Shown: positions 35,706-44,869 of the stretch, piece by piece
How the letters are laid out: every line of letters starts with the position of its first letter
Numbering within the stretch: position 1 is the first letter of the stretch
From: Rhodococcus sovatensis
GTDB lineage: Bacteria; Actinomycetota; Actinomycetes; Mycobacteriales; Mycobacteriaceae
NCBI RefSeq assembly: GCF_037327425.1
Contig: NZ_CP147846.1
Span: 4,340,001 to 4,404,000, forward strand
Reading direction: 5' to 3'
Length of the DNA: 64,000 bases
Program-made: the position numbers and the translations under genes
Notes under the pieces: model-generated
The model's input: the letters and a program-made list of their open reading frames with translations, nothing else
What the model was told of the DNA's origin: nothing
Databases searched by the model: none

Positions 35706-37187
35706 TCAGAGCACTATCGTGACGACCTTCTCCTCGGTGTTGGCCTCGATGCCTGCCCAGCCGAGCTCGCGGCCGGTGCCGCTGGTCTTCATCCCGCCCC
35801 ATGGGAGTGCGGGATCGATGGCTGCCCACCCATTGACCCACACAGCCCCGGAGCGAACCTGAGCCGCCAGCAGGTGTGCACGTGAGACGTCACGTGTCCA
35901 GATGCTCGCTGCCAGTCCGTAGTCCGTCGCGTTGGCGATGGTGATCGCCTCTTCGGGAGTATCGAACGGGATGACAGTGCCGACAGGACCGAAAATCTCC
36001 TCCTGGGCGATCTTCATGTCGTTGTGTGCGTCGGCGAAGATCGTCGGCTCGACGAAGAAACCGTCACGATCGGGACGTCCACCACCGGCTGCGACGCGTG
36101 CGCCACCGTCGCGTCCGGCCTGTATGTATCCGAGAACCGAATCTCGCTGCTTGGCGTTGACCAGAGCACCCATCGTCGTCGCCGGGTCGAACGGATCGCC
36201 GAGCACCTGCGCAGATGCTGCCGCCGACAACCCGTCGACGACCTGCGAGTACAGCGAGCGATGCACCAGCACGCGAGTTCCCGCCGCGCACACCTGCCCC
36301 TGGTTGAAGAACAACCCCATCGCGGTGCCGTTGATCGCCGCCTCCAGCTCGGCATCCTCGAGGATGATCTGCGGCGATTTGCCGCCGAGCTCGAGAGTGG
36401 TGCGTTTGAACGTATCGGCTGCTTTCTTGGCGATCAGCCGACCGACGCGCGGACTTCCGGTGAAGCTGATCTTGTCCACATCCGGGTGTTCGACGAGGGC
36501 ATCGCCCGTGATCTCACCCAGTCCCGGAACGACATTGACGACGCCTGCGGGAACACCTGCCTCCTCGATCAGGCGCGCGAGGTGCAGAATCGACAGCGGC
36601 GCGTCCTCCGGCGGCTTCACCACCAGGGTGTTCCCCGCCGCCAATGCGGGAGCCAACTTCCATGCCGCGATCATCAGAGGGGTGTTCCACGGGATGATTG
36701 CGCCGATGACACCGACAGGCTCGCGGACGGTGTACGAGTGCGTCGGCTGCCCGAAGTAACCGGCCGTCGGGATGGTCGCGCCCTGAACCTTGTCGGCCCA
36801 ACCCGCAAAGTGTCGGAAAGTCGCTGCAGCATTCGGAATGTCGAGCATCGTGGGCTGGCCCACCGGCTTGCCGACATCGTGGGCTTCCAGACGGGCGAGC
36901 AGATCACCGTCGCGTTCGATGAGATCGGCCACTCGATTGAGCAGCTTTCCGCGGGTGGCGCCCGGAGTCGATCCCCATTCGCCGCCGAGCTGGGCGCGTG
37001 CCGCGCGAACCGCAGCATCGACGTCCAGGGCCGTTGCCGAGGCGATGTCGACGAGCGGCCGTCCGGTCGTAGGGTTCACATCGGTGAACGTGCCGCCGTC
37101 CGAGGCGCCGCGCCACTGGCCGGCGACGAAGAGTTGCGTCGCGGTGTTCTGGGGCAGCGAAGTCGTTGCCTCGTGTACTGCAGTCAT
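35706..37187 (-). CDS. aldehyde dehydrogenase (probable phenylacetaldehyde dehydrogenase)
   Basis: This is a 493-residue NAD-dependent aldehyde dehydrogenase. It has 'IIPWNTPLMIAAWKLAPALA', 'FTGSPRVGRLIAKKAA', the catalytic Glu in 'TLELGGKSPQIIL' and the catalytic Cys in 'FNQGQVCAAGTRV'. Context beside paa genes, nitrilase and aldoxime dehydratase suggests oxidation of phenylacetaldehyde to phenylacetate. It follows the alcohol dehydrogenase by 14 bp and the two are probably one operon. Confidence 0.88.
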   Translation of the reverse strand: MTAVHEATTSLPQNTATQLFVAGQWRGASDGGTFTDVNPTTGRPLVDIASATALDVDAAVRAARAQLGGEWGSTPGATRGKLLNRVADLIERDGDLLARLEAHDVGKPVGQPTMLDIPNAAATFRHFAGWADKVQGATIPTAGYFGQPTHSYTVREPVGVIGAIIPWNTPLMIAAWKLAPALAAGNTLVVKPPEDAPLSILHLARLIEEAGVPAGVVNVVPGLGEITGDALVEHPDVDKISFTGSPRVGRLIAKKAADTFKRTTLELGGKSPQIILEDAELEAAINGTAMGLFFNQGQVCAAGTRVLVHRSLYSQVVDGLSAAASAQVLGDPFDPATTMGALVNAKQRDSVLGYIQAGRDGGARVAAGGGRPDRDGFFVEPTIFADAHNDMKIAQEEIFGPVGTVIPFDTPEEAITIANATDYGLAASIWTRDVSRAHLLAAQVRSGAVWVNGWAAIDPALPWGGMKTSGTGRELGWAGIEANTEEKVVTIVL

Positions 37188-37201
37188 GTTCTCGGGCCTT
37201 T

Positions 37202-38314
37202 CTAGTACAGGATCAAGCCACGGACGTTCTCGGCGTTGCGCATCGCCTCGTAGCCGTCGTTCACCTGATCGAGGGTGTATGTGCGCGTGATCATCTCGTC
37301 GAGCTTCAGCTGGCCCTCCATGTACAGACGCAGCAGGTGCGGGATGTCGAACCGGATGTTGGCGTTACCGAACCAGGCGCCCTTGAGGGTCTTGCGCATA
37401 GCCGTGAGGTCGAACAGAGACAGCGACACATCGGTTGCGGCGATGTCGCCGACGGAGACGTTCACGCACGTCCCACCCTTCGCGACCAGACTCATCGCCG
37501 GCGCGATGATGGCCCCGCTCGCCACGTCGATCGTGATGAGCACCTTGTCGGCGAGCGCACCCCAGGTCAGGTCGTTCACCAGCGGCAGCGCCTCGTCGAT
37601 CGAGGCAGCGGTGTGCGTTGCGCCGAAGATCTTGGCCTGCTCACGTTTGAACGGCGACGGATCCACCACCACGACGTGGCGGGCACCGGCGAGTGCCGCG
37701 CCCTGAACAGCGCCGCATCCGACGCCGCCCATGCCGAGGATCACGACGGTTTCTCCTGCGGAAACTCCCGCGGCGTACACGGCGGAGCCCCATCCGGTGG
37801 TGACGCCGCAGCCGACGAGCGCGGCCTTATCGAGAGGAATGTCGTCGGTGATCTTGACGCACGAGGCTTCGTTGACGACGGTCTGCGGCGCGAACGTACC
37901 GAGGAGGCATTGGATTCCGGCGTCCTGACCACGCACGTGGTGACGTGCGGTCCCGTCGGAAACCTGGTAGCCCTCGAGCAGGTGAGCGCCGAGATCACAA
38001 ATGCTGGACTGGCCGTTCGCGCAGGCACGGCAGCGTCCGCACGCAGGAATGAAACCAAGAGCCACATGGTCACCGACCGCGACCGAGTTGACGCCGGGAC
38101 CGATCTCGGTGACGACACCAGCGCCCTCGTGACCCCCGATGAACGGCAGCAGCCCGACCGGCACGCTGCCGTCACGCACATGCTCGTCCGAGTGACACAG
38201 CCCTGAGGCCGCCAATTCGACTTTCACCTCGCCGTACTTCGGGGCGTCGAGAACGAGGTCCTCGATTTCCCAAGGGCGGCCGGCTTCCCAGAGAACTGCT
38301 GCTTGCAATGTCAC
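37202..38314 (-). CDS. zinc-dependent alcohol dehydrogenase (NDMA-dependent/MDR type)
   Basis: The 370-residue medium-chain dehydrogenase has the catalytic zinc site 'GLCHSDEHV' and 'GGHEGAGVV', and four structural-zinc cysteines in 'ACGRCRACANGQSSICDLG'. An NAD-binding motif 'ILGMGGVGCGAVQGA' follows. The overall pattern fits the mycobacterial/Rhodococcus NDMA-dependent group, whose NAD is tightly bound. It may oxidise 2-phenylethanol, feeding the aldehyde dehydrogenase encoded next. A perfect 9-bp inverted repeat lies 24 bp upstream of its ATG. Confidence 0.87.
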   Translation of the reverse strand: MTLQAAVLWEAGRPWEIEDLVLDAPKYGEVKVELAASGLCHSDEHVRDGSVPVGLLPFIGGHEGAGVVTEIGPGVNSVAVGDHVALGFIPACGRCRACANGQSSICDLGAHLLEGYQVSDGTARHHVRGQDAGIQCLLGTFAPQTVVNEASCVKITDDIPLDKAALVGCGVTTGWGSAVYAAGVSAGETVVILGMGGVGCGAVQGAALAGARHVVVVDPSPFKREQAKIFGATHTAASIDEALPLVNDLTWGALADKVLITIDVASGAIIAPAMSLVAKGGTCVNVSVGDIAATDVSLSLFDLTAMRKTLKGAWFGNANIRFDIPHLLRLYMEGQLKLDEMITRTYTLDQVNDGYEAMRNAENVRGLILY

Positions 38315-38337
38315 ATCTGACCTTCTTTCGAGTGTGT

Positions 38338-38360
38338 CCTAGGTCATAGCTTGACCTAGG
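38338..38360. promoter_or_regulatory. inverted repeat upstream of alcohol dehydrogenase
   Basis: CCTAGGTCA and TGACCTAGG are separated by five bases, giving a perfect 9-bp inverted repeat. It is in the 249-bp gap between the divergent alcohol dehydrogenase and nitrilase genes, close to the former. It may be an operator for one of the local regulators. The rest of the gap shows no gene. Confidence 0.55.
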
Positions 38361-38563
38361 GCGGCCTCGAAAGACTTGTCGTGGAGCGCACAGAAGTTGT
38401 CCGTATGCGCACACCGCGATGGATCGCCCAGGTTTCGTGCCAGTTGCCTGCGTGTTTCGCCGCCGGAGCGTGCGACGGAGAGTCAAATTACTCGACACGG
38501 TCGGGCCATCCGAAGGCCTCTCAGCAGGCAAAACTAGGGCATTCCTCAATCGAAAGGCCCACC

Positions 38564-39616
38564 GTGACCCACCATGAATTCCGCGCCGCAGCCGTCCAGG
38601 CAGCTCCCGTATTCCTCGATCTCGACGCATCCATCGACAAGGCCATCAGTCTCGTCGAGGACGCTGCTCGCGCAGGTGCCGAGCTCGTTGCATTCCCAGA
38701 GACGTACCTGCCGGGATACCCGTGGTACATCTGGCTCGACGCACCGGCGTGGGGATTCCAGTTCACCCAGCGCTACTTCGACAATTCGCTCGAGTACGGC
38801 ACGCCCGAAGCTGCGCGCATTGCTCGAGCGGCCAAGGAAAACCACATCATGGTGGTCATGGGCCTGAGCGAGCGGTACAAGGCCAGCCTGTACATCGCCC
38901 AGTGGATCATCGACGCCGACGGCAAGACCGTCGCGATGCGTCGCAAACTCAAGCCGACGCACGTCGAGCGCACCGTCTACGGCGAGGGCGACGGTTCCGA
39001 CCTGTCCGTGTACGCCACCGACCTCGGACGCATCGGAGCGCTGTGCTGCTGGGAGCATCTCCAGCCGCTGTCGAAGTACGCAATGTACGCGCAGAACGAG
39101 CAAGTCCATGTCGGCGCCTGGCCCAGTTTCTCGCTGTACACCGGCGCCGCCTACGCCCTCGGGCCCGAGGTCAACACCGCTGCCAGCCGCATCTACGCCG
39201 TCGAAGGTGGCTGTTTCGTCATCAGTCCCTGCGCGACGGTCTCTCCCGAGATGATCGACATGTTGTGCACCGACGACGCCAAGCGCGCGATGCTCACCGC
39301 GGGCGGCGGCCACGCTCGCATTTTCGCCCCCGACGGTCAGTTGATGCACGAACCCCTCGCTCACGACGAAGAGGGCCTGGTGTACGCCGATATCGACACC
39401 AGCGTGATCTCCATCGCCAAGGCTGCCGCCGATCCCGCCGGTCACTACTCACGACCGGACGTAACACGTCTGTGGCTCAACAAATCTCCCGGTGACCGTG
39501 TCGTGTCGGGGGCCGCCGACACCGCACGTTACGACTTCACCGAAGAAACAGCCGCCGAGGTTCGACTCGAAATCGTCGAGCAGCTGGCACGCGACGAGGA
39601 CACAGCGCATGTCTGA
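38564..39616 (+). CDS. nit: nitrilase (aliphatic/arylacetonitrilase type)
   Basis: The 350-residue nitrilase-superfamily enzyme shows the catalytic triad: Glu in 'AFPETYLPGYPWY', Lys in 'RRKLKPTHVERTVYGEG' and Cys in 'GALCCWEHLQPL'. It hydrolyses a nitrile to the acid and ammonia without an amide stage. The start is GTG at 38564, after GAAAGG. The stop overlaps the aldoxime dehydratase start by 8 bp. The linked genes point to phenylacetonitrile as a natural substrate, giving phenylacetate. Confidence 0.93.
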   Translation: MTHHEFRAAAVQAAPVFLDLDASIDKAISLVEDAARAGAELVAFPETYLPGYPWYIWLDAPAWGFQFTQRYFDNSLEYGTPEAARIARAAKENHIMVVMGLSERYKASLYIAQWIIDADGKTVAMRRKLKPTHVERTVYGEGDGSDLSVYATDLGRIGALCCWEHLQPLSKYAMYAQNEQVHVGAWPSFSLYTGAAYALGPEVNTAASRIYAVEGGCFVISPCATVSPEMIDMLCTDDAKRAMLTAGGGHARIFAPDGQLMHEPLAHDEEGLVYADIDTSVISIAKAAADPAGHYSRPDVTRLWLNKSPGDRVVSGAADTARYDFTEETAAEVRLEIVEQLARDEDTAHV

Positions 39617-40610
39617 TCTCGAATCCGCAATCCCCGACCATCTCGTCGTTCCGCGCACCTGTCCGCGCCGGACACCCGCTTCGTACGAACCGCCGTTCCC
39701 ATCGTATGTCGCACGCTTCCCTGTATCCACGAGACGAGTTGTGATGGCGTACTTCGGCATTCAAGGCGCGGCCGGTCATGCACCGTGGGGAGTCGACGGC
39801 CCACCTCGCAGCGATCGTGCCCGATACATCGACGAAGAGGGTATCGAAACAACGGTGTTCATCGGTTACTGGGACGACACAACGGCCTTCGACCGCTGGT
39901 ACCAGTCGACGGGAATCGGTTGGACCGCCGAGGATGGCCGCTTCGTCGAAATCATCCGTCCGACGGTCGATCGATACGAGACACTCTTCTCCTCCACTGG
40001 ACGGATGGAAGGCGTTGCCACGCTGACAGATTGCCTCAGCGACACCATCGAGGAACATGCGTACTGGGGTGGGGTTCGGGATCGCATTCCGCTCTCCCAG
40101 ACTGATCCCATGACACCCGTCGGCATGCCCGATATCCGCCGAAGCGGAAACAAGGTCAGCATCGTTCCGCACGAGAACATCTGCCTGATTCGGTCCGGTC
40201 AGGACTGGACAGACACCGAGGGCGCCGAACGAGAGATGTATCTGCGAGACGTCGAACCTGTTCTGCGCGCCGGCATGGATTTCCTGCGTGACGACGGCCT
40301 GAGCATCGGATGCTTCGCCAACCGGTACATGACGGTCGTCGACGGGGACGGGAAGGACACCGACAAGTCGTTCGGGATGAGCTGGTGGCGCTCGCTCGCG
40401 GAGTTGGAAGCGTGGGCGGAGTCGCATCCTACGCACGTCGATATCTTCGGCGCAGCACTGAGATATCTGTCGACGACGGGTCCGGCAGCGTCGCTTCGGC
40501 TCTACCACGAGGTCACAGTGGCCTCCGCCGACGAGCAATTCTTCGAGTATGTCGGCTGCCACGATCGCACCGGTCTCCTACGATCGGCCGCGTTGCGTTC
40601 TACCATGTAG
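39609..40610 (+). CDS. oxd: aldoxime dehydratase (haem enzyme, Oxd family)
   Basis: The 333-residue protein matches phenylacetaldoxime dehydratases: 'HAPWGVDGPPRSDRARYID', 'GYWDDTTAFDRWYQS', 'ESHPTHVDIFGAALRYL' (which should hold the haem-ligating His) and 'LRLYHEVTVA' (the distal catalytic His). It dehydrates aldoximes to nitriles in the cytosol. The ATG lies within the end of the nitrilase gene. Coupling with nitrilase is known from Bacillus sp. OxB-1; in many Rhodococcus strains the partner is nitrile hydratase instead. Confidence 0.93.
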   Translation: MSDLESAIPDHLVVPRTCPRRTPASYEPPFPSYVARFPVSTRRVVMAYFGIQGAAGHAPWGVDGPPRSDRARYIDEEGIETTVFIGYWDDTTAFDRWYQSTGIGWTAEDGRFVEIIRPTVDRYETLFSSTGRMEGVATLTDCLSDTIEEHAYWGGVRDRIPLSQTDPMTPVGMPDIRRSGNKVSIVPHENICLIRSGQDWTDTEGAEREMYLRDVEPVLRAGMDFLRDDGLSIGCFANRYMTVVDGDGKDTDKSFGMSWWRSLAELEAWAESHPTHVDIFGAALRYLSTTGPAASLRLYHEVTVASADEQFFEYVGCHDRTGLLRSAALRSTM

Positions 40611-40629
40611 GTAGAGGAAGGAACCGATC

Positions 40630-41586
40630 ATGACGGATGCGGTACGCACGGACTCGGTCGACCAGGCAGACAGCATCGACTTCTGGACGGCAGCCGTGAG
40701 CCGCACGTACGTCGATCTGGACTGTTCTGTTCCTGGAGCGGAATCCGTGATCTCGGGCCACATCGAGTCGACCGATCTGGCGACGTTGGGACTGTCACGA
40801 GTGTCCGCGACGGCCCAGAACGTGCTGCGGACGCCCGCCGGTATCTCCCGCGCCAGTGCGGACTATTTTCTGGTGAGCGTGCAGACGTCAGGAACGGGGA
40901 TCATCGCGCAGGACGATCGCACGGCGATCCTCGCCCCTGGTGACTTCGCGTTGTACGACAGCACAAGGCCGTACAGCCTGCACTTCGACGACCCGTTCGC
41001 CCAGTACGTCCTCAGGCTACCCGGCGCGACGTTGCGCACGCTCGTACACGACACAGGTTCGCTGACGGCGAGAGCGGTCTCCGGACGTCAGGGCGCCGGT
41101 AAGCTTCTGGTCAGCATGATTTCGTCGATCATGGATGACGTGGACATGAGTGCGGCGTCTGCGGAGGCTGTTTCGCAGAGCGTCGAGTACATCCTCGTCG
41201 CAGGGCTCGTCGGACTCACCGGCGTCGAGAAGCCCGCGCCGTACGCTGCTTCGCAACGTCTCGACGAGATCAAGAGGGCGATGGTGGTGAGTCTTCGCGA
41301 TCCCGACCTCACCGTGGCGCGGGTAGCCGCAGCGCTCCACCTATCGCTGAGCACGGTGCATCGGGCGTTTGCCGGTGAGCCGTACACAGCAAGCGAGTGG
41401 ATCTGGATACAGCGGCTCGATGGCGTCAAACGGTCACTGTGTGAGTCGCAGAACGCACACACGACGATCGGAGCGCTCGCGGCGTCGTGGGGTTTCACCG
41501 ATCCGGCGCACTTCTCCCGCGCGTTTCGGTCCCGGTTCGGCTGTACCCCACGAGAGTTCAGAGAACGTTCTTCGCCGGAGCGATAG
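40630..41586 (+). CDS. oxdR: AraC-family activator, OxdR-like (second)
   Basis: The 318-residue protein has an AraC-binding-like N-terminal domain ('LAPGDFALYDSTRPYSLHFD') and a C-terminal helix-turn-helix ('VARVAAALHLSLSTVHRAF', 'FSRAFRSRFGCTPREF'). It follows the aldoxime dehydratase by 19 bp with a good ribosome site (GAGGAAGGA). An AraC regulator next to oxd genes is the usual arrangement for aldoxime-induced expression; the symbol is assigned on that basis. Confidence 0.87.
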   Translation: MTDAVRTDSVDQADSIDFWTAAVSRTYVDLDCSVPGAESVISGHIESTDLATLGLSRVSATAQNVLRTPAGISRASADYFLVSVQTSGTGIIAQDDRTAILAPGDFALYDSTRPYSLHFDDPFAQYVLRLPGATLRTLVHDTGSLTARAVSGRQGAGKLLVSMISSIMDDVDMSAASAEAVSQSVEYILVAGLVGLTGVEKPAPYAASQRLDEIKRAMVVSLRDPDLTVARVAAALHLSLSTVHRAFAGEPYTASEWIWIQRLDGVKRSLCESQNAHTTIGALAASWGFTDPAHFSRAFRSRFGCTPREFRERSSPER

Positions 41587-41629
41587 GGCACCCGGCCGGA
41601 TCATTCTTTCAGTGCCGGCTCGTCGTCCT

Positions 41630-41644
41630 CGGCCGTTTCGGCCG
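41630..41644. terminator. short hairpin between convergent genes
   Basis: CGGCCG-TTT-CGGCCG gives a 6-bp stem with a three-base loop, in the 78-bp gap between the AraC gene and the convergent PucR/GAF gene. No T-run follows, so this is a weak terminator candidate. Confidence 0.4.
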
Positions 41645-41664
41645 CGCTCATCGAATTCCTCGAC

Positions 41665-43440
41665 TCACTTCCCCAGTAGCTCGGCGCTTCGCCGTAGTCG
41701 CATCAAAACCTGCAGATCCAATGCCGCGTCCGGGTCGCGCCACTGCGTGCCGATCAATCGATCCACCGAGTCGAGCCGCTGATAGAGCGTATTGACGTGC
41801 ACTCCGAGACTCGAGGCCGTAGCCGAATGATGGCGCCCATGAGCAAGATACGCCGACAAGGTCTCGAGCAACGGCACCCCACGCTTGTTCTGCTCCACCA
41901 TCAACGGACCCAGCTGTTCGGCTGTCAACTCGTCCAAGTGTTCACGGGCCATGTGGCTCAGCAGGATTCGGTAGATACCGAGACCCCGGGCAGAGGACAC
42001 CTCACCCGTCCGACCGAGGGTCGTCAGGACGTCGACCGTCTGCTGGGCTTCCACGTACGCCTTCGACAGCCCTGTGCAACCGCGGGCAGGTTCCGAGATT
42101 CCCACCGTGGCACCCGTCGTGAACGGCGCACGCACAGCGGCCGAGTGCTCCGCAGGTATCACAACCAGCACCCTCTGGCCATGCTCGGCGACCACGGTCC
42201 CCGACGGGAACTCGAGTGCCGTGATCTCGGCGCGGCTCGCCGCGCCTTGAACGACCGCGATGCAGTACCTCGCGTCGGAAGTGAGACCGGCGAGCCTGAG
42301 TTGACGCCGTTCGTCCTCCGGTGACGACGCCGGATGGGAGAGCAGGTCTACAAGAAACGCGTCCTGCCCCCGTCGCGCAGACTCGGCGACTGCGCGCTCC
42401 TCGGTCAGCGACAGTGCAACAGCGGGCGCGGCGCGGTCCAGCAGTGATCGGATTCGAGGGCTGTCAGGCCCAGCCGAGACCAGCGTTCCGAGGAAACTCC
42501 CGACAGCCGCTACTCGGTGCGCCACCGCGGAGTCGCCGACCACGATGTCCTCGCCGGAGCGGCACCGGTCCAGGAGATGTTCGACATCGGGGGCGAGCTC
42601 GAGCAGGGGGCCGGGGACACCCGCGGCGTCGGAAACGAAGTACGCCGCCCGGCCCGACAACGACGCCACCTCCCGCACCAACCGCTGCACTCCCCCACCC
42701 TGCAGAACGACTTGCGTCAACGTGCGGTCCCACTGCATCGTCTGCTCCAACTCTGCAGTGCGCGCAGATAGTTGTGCGTTGAGTGCTTCCAGACGTTCGA
42801 CGGCCCGGACGTTCTCGATGGCGATCGCAGCATGCGCAGCCAGAGCTGAGAGCAGCGCTATCTCACTCTCGGCGAATCGTCTCTCCTGGCGCTTGCAGGC
42901 GAACAGCGCACCGATGACGCGCTCGCCCACCCGTAGCGGCACGCCCAGCAGGCCACGCATGTTCTCCGACCGCGCAGCACTGTCGGCACCGGTGATGTGG
43001 CGGAACGCCGGTTCGCTCTGATAGTCCGGCGTCCACGACGGAGACGAACCGCCGACGATGAGCCCGACGAGGCCCTCGTCCTGAGCCAATCGGAGCCCGA
43101 CGAGATTCGGCGTCAGCGCCCCGCTGGTGACTTCGATGACGAATTCGTCCTCGTAGACCGAACCTATATAGGCGAGGTCGACTCCGAGCAACCGCCGTGC
43201 CTGGTCGACGACCTCCTGGAGCAACTGCCGATCGTCCCGGACCGTGGTCAACCTGACCGCGATGTCGTTGAGCGCGGCGAGTTCGACGCTGCGTTGCCGT
43301 CGTTGGTCCAGCTGAGCATGCAGGCGCAAGGCCGCGTGTGCGTCGGACTCGGATTCGGGGTGGGCGCGGCGGTGGGCCTCCAGCTCGTCGGTCGACGCAT
43401 CGTCGAGCAGAAGATCCATCCATGATCTATCGGCTTTCAT
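41665..43440 (-). CDS. GAF-domain PucR/CdaR-family regulator
   Basis: The 591-residue protein has a predicted coiled N-terminus, a GAF domain (about 70-215: 'VDLAYIGSVYEDEFVIEVTS', 'NMRGLLGVPLRVGERVIGAL'), a middle region and a C-terminal PucR helix-turn-helix ('HHSATASSLGVHVNTLYQRL'). It is divergent from the second GlcD-like gene across 49 bp. It probably activates that gene in response to an aromatic or hydroxy acid ligand. Confidence 0.87.
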   Translation of the reverse strand: MKADRSWMDLLLDDASTDELEAHRRAHPESESDAHAALRLHAQLDQRRQRSVELAALNDIAVRLTTVRDDRQLLQEVVDQARRLLGVDLAYIGSVYEDEFVIEVTSGALTPNLVGLRLAQDEGLVGLIVGGSSPSWTPDYQSEPAFRHITGADSAARSENMRGLLGVPLRVGERVIGALFACKRQERRFAESEIALLSALAAHAAIAIENVRAVERLEALNAQLSARTAELEQTMQWDRTLTQVVLQGGGVQRLVREVASLSGRAAYFVSDAAGVPGPLLELAPDVEHLLDRCRSGEDIVVGDSAVAHRVAAVGSFLGTLVSAGPDSPRIRSLLDRAAPAVALSLTEERAVAESARRGQDAFLVDLLSHPASSPEDERRQLRLAGLTSDARYCIAVVQGAASRAEITALEFPSGTVVAEHGQRVLVVIPAEHSAAVRAPFTTGATVGISEPARGCTGLSKAYVEAQQTVDVLTTLGRTGEVSSARGLGIYRILLSHMAREHLDELTAEQLGPLMVEQNKRGVPLLETLSAYLAHGRHHSATASSLGVHVNTLYQRLDSVDRLIGTQWRDPDAALDLQVLMRLRRSAELLGK

Positions 43441-43449
43441 GGAGGAAAT

Positions 43450-43469
43450 CTACATTGGTAGAGATGTAG
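43450..43469. promoter_or_regulatory. inverted repeat between regulator and GlcD-like gene
   Basis: CTACAT and ATGTAG flank eight bases in the 49-bp divergent intergenic region. It is a candidate operator for the adjacent PucR/GAF regulator. The position 20 bp upstream of the GlcD-like start supports a regulatory role. Confidence 0.5.
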
Positions 43470-43489
43470 CTCACAGATAAACTCGGCGC

Positions 43490-44863
43490 ATGCCGATCGT
43501 CGAACAATTGCTTAAGTCCGTGCCCGCCGACCAGGTCGTCGTCGATCCGGACATCGTCGCGTCCTACCAACACGACGAGGCCGAATGGGCACCGTATGCA
43601 ACGCCAGTAGCCGTGGTCAGACCACGTACCGCGGAACAGGTTCAGGCAATCGTGCGGGCGTGCCTGGAGCACGGTGCGGCCGTCGTCACCCGGGGCGCTG
43701 GTACCGGCCTGTCCGGGGGAGCCAATGCAACCGAAGGGTGCGTCGTTCTCGCGCTCGACGCAATGAACTCGATCAAGGAGATAGACCAGCTCGAGCGCTA
43801 CGCCGTCGTCGAACCCGGGGTCGTCAACGACGACCTGCGCGCTGCCTGTGCCGAGCAGGGGCTCTGGTATCCGCCCGATCCGGCCAGCTCACCGTGGTCC
43901 ACGATCGGCGGCAACGTCGCAACCAACGCCGGTGGGCTGTGCTGCGTCAAGTATGGTGTCACCCGCGACTACGTCATGGGTATGCAGATCGTCACCGGTA
44001 CCGGAGAACTGGTCCGACTCGGCCGCAGAACCGCGAAAGGGGTTGCGGGATATGATCTGGCCGGCCTGATGGTCGGGTCGGAGGGAACTCTCGGTGTCAT
44101 CACCGAGGTCACGGTCAAGCTGCGCCCACTGCAGGATCCGCAGCGGACAATCGCCGGCTACTTCGACTCGATTGTCGACGCCGGCCGAGCCGTAGCCGCG
44201 GTTGCCGCAGCGGGTTTGACGCCGTCAGCTCTGGAGCTGATCGACAAACAGTGCCTCATCGCCGTTGACGCGTGGAAGAACATGGGGCTGTCCATCGAAG
44301 CGAACGTCGTGCTTCTCGGCCGGATCGACACACCGGGCCTCGTCGGTGACCAAGAGGCCGAGAAGATGCTGTCGTGCTTCGACGAGGCGGGCGCAACGTG
44401 GTCGGCGGTGTCGACGGACCAGGAGGAGGCCGACGCCCTGTTCGCGGCCCGGCGTTTGGCGTACCCAGCGATGGAACGCCTCGGGCCGGTATTGACCGAG
44501 GATGTGTGCGTTCCGAAACGGCATGTGCCGGAAATGCTGTCGCGGATCGAGCAGATCGGAATTCGATACGACACGACAATCGCCAACATTGCGCACGCCG
44601 GCGACGGCAACCTGCATCCGCTGCTGATCACTTCGCACGACGACGAGCAAGCGCGAACACGGGCGCAAGCTGCCTTTGCCGACATCATCGACGCGGCATT
44701 GGAGCTGGACGGCACCGTCACCGGCGAACACGGCGTCGGGCTGCTGAAGATGCACGGGCTTGTGCAGGAACTCGATCCTGTAGTTCTCGACATGCACAGG
44801 TCCGTGAAGAGATCACTCGACCCTCACGGAATCTTCAATCCGGGCAAGGTGTTCGAGATGTAG
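43490..44863 (+). CDS. FAD-linked oxidase, GlcD/D-lactate dehydrogenase family (second copy)
   Basis: The 457-residue flavoprotein has 'TRGAGTGLSGGANATEG', 'GGNVATNAGGLCCVKYGVT' and 'AHAGDGNLHPL', and ends 'GIFNPGKVFEM'. It is clearly paralogous to the gene at 19220 and shares most conserved segments with it. The substrate is probably a 2-hydroxy acid. It is divergent from its likely regulator and is followed by a palindromic repeat and the convergent E3 gene. Confidence 0.9.
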   Translation: MPIVEQLLKSVPADQVVVDPDIVASYQHDEAEWAPYATPVAVVRPRTAEQVQAIVRACLEHGAAVVTRGAGTGLSGGANATEGCVVLALDAMNSIKEIDQLERYAVVEPGVVNDDLRAACAEQGLWYPPDPASSPWSTIGGNVATNAGGLCCVKYGVTRDYVMGMQIVTGTGELVRLGRRTAKGVAGYDLAGLMVGSEGTLGVITEVTVKLRPLQDPQRTIAGYFDSIVDAGRAVAAVAAAGLTPSALELIDKQCLIAVDAWKNMGLSIEANVVLLGRIDTPGLVGDQEAEKMLSCFDEAGATWSAVSTDQEEADALFAARRLAYPAMERLGPVLTEDVCVPKRHVPEMLSRIEQIGIRYDTTIANIAHAGDGNLHPLLITSHDDEQARTRAQAAFADIIDAALELDGTVTGEHGVGLLKMHGLVQELDPVVLDMHRSVKRSLDPHGIFNPGKVFEM

Positions 44864-44869
44864 GCGCTC

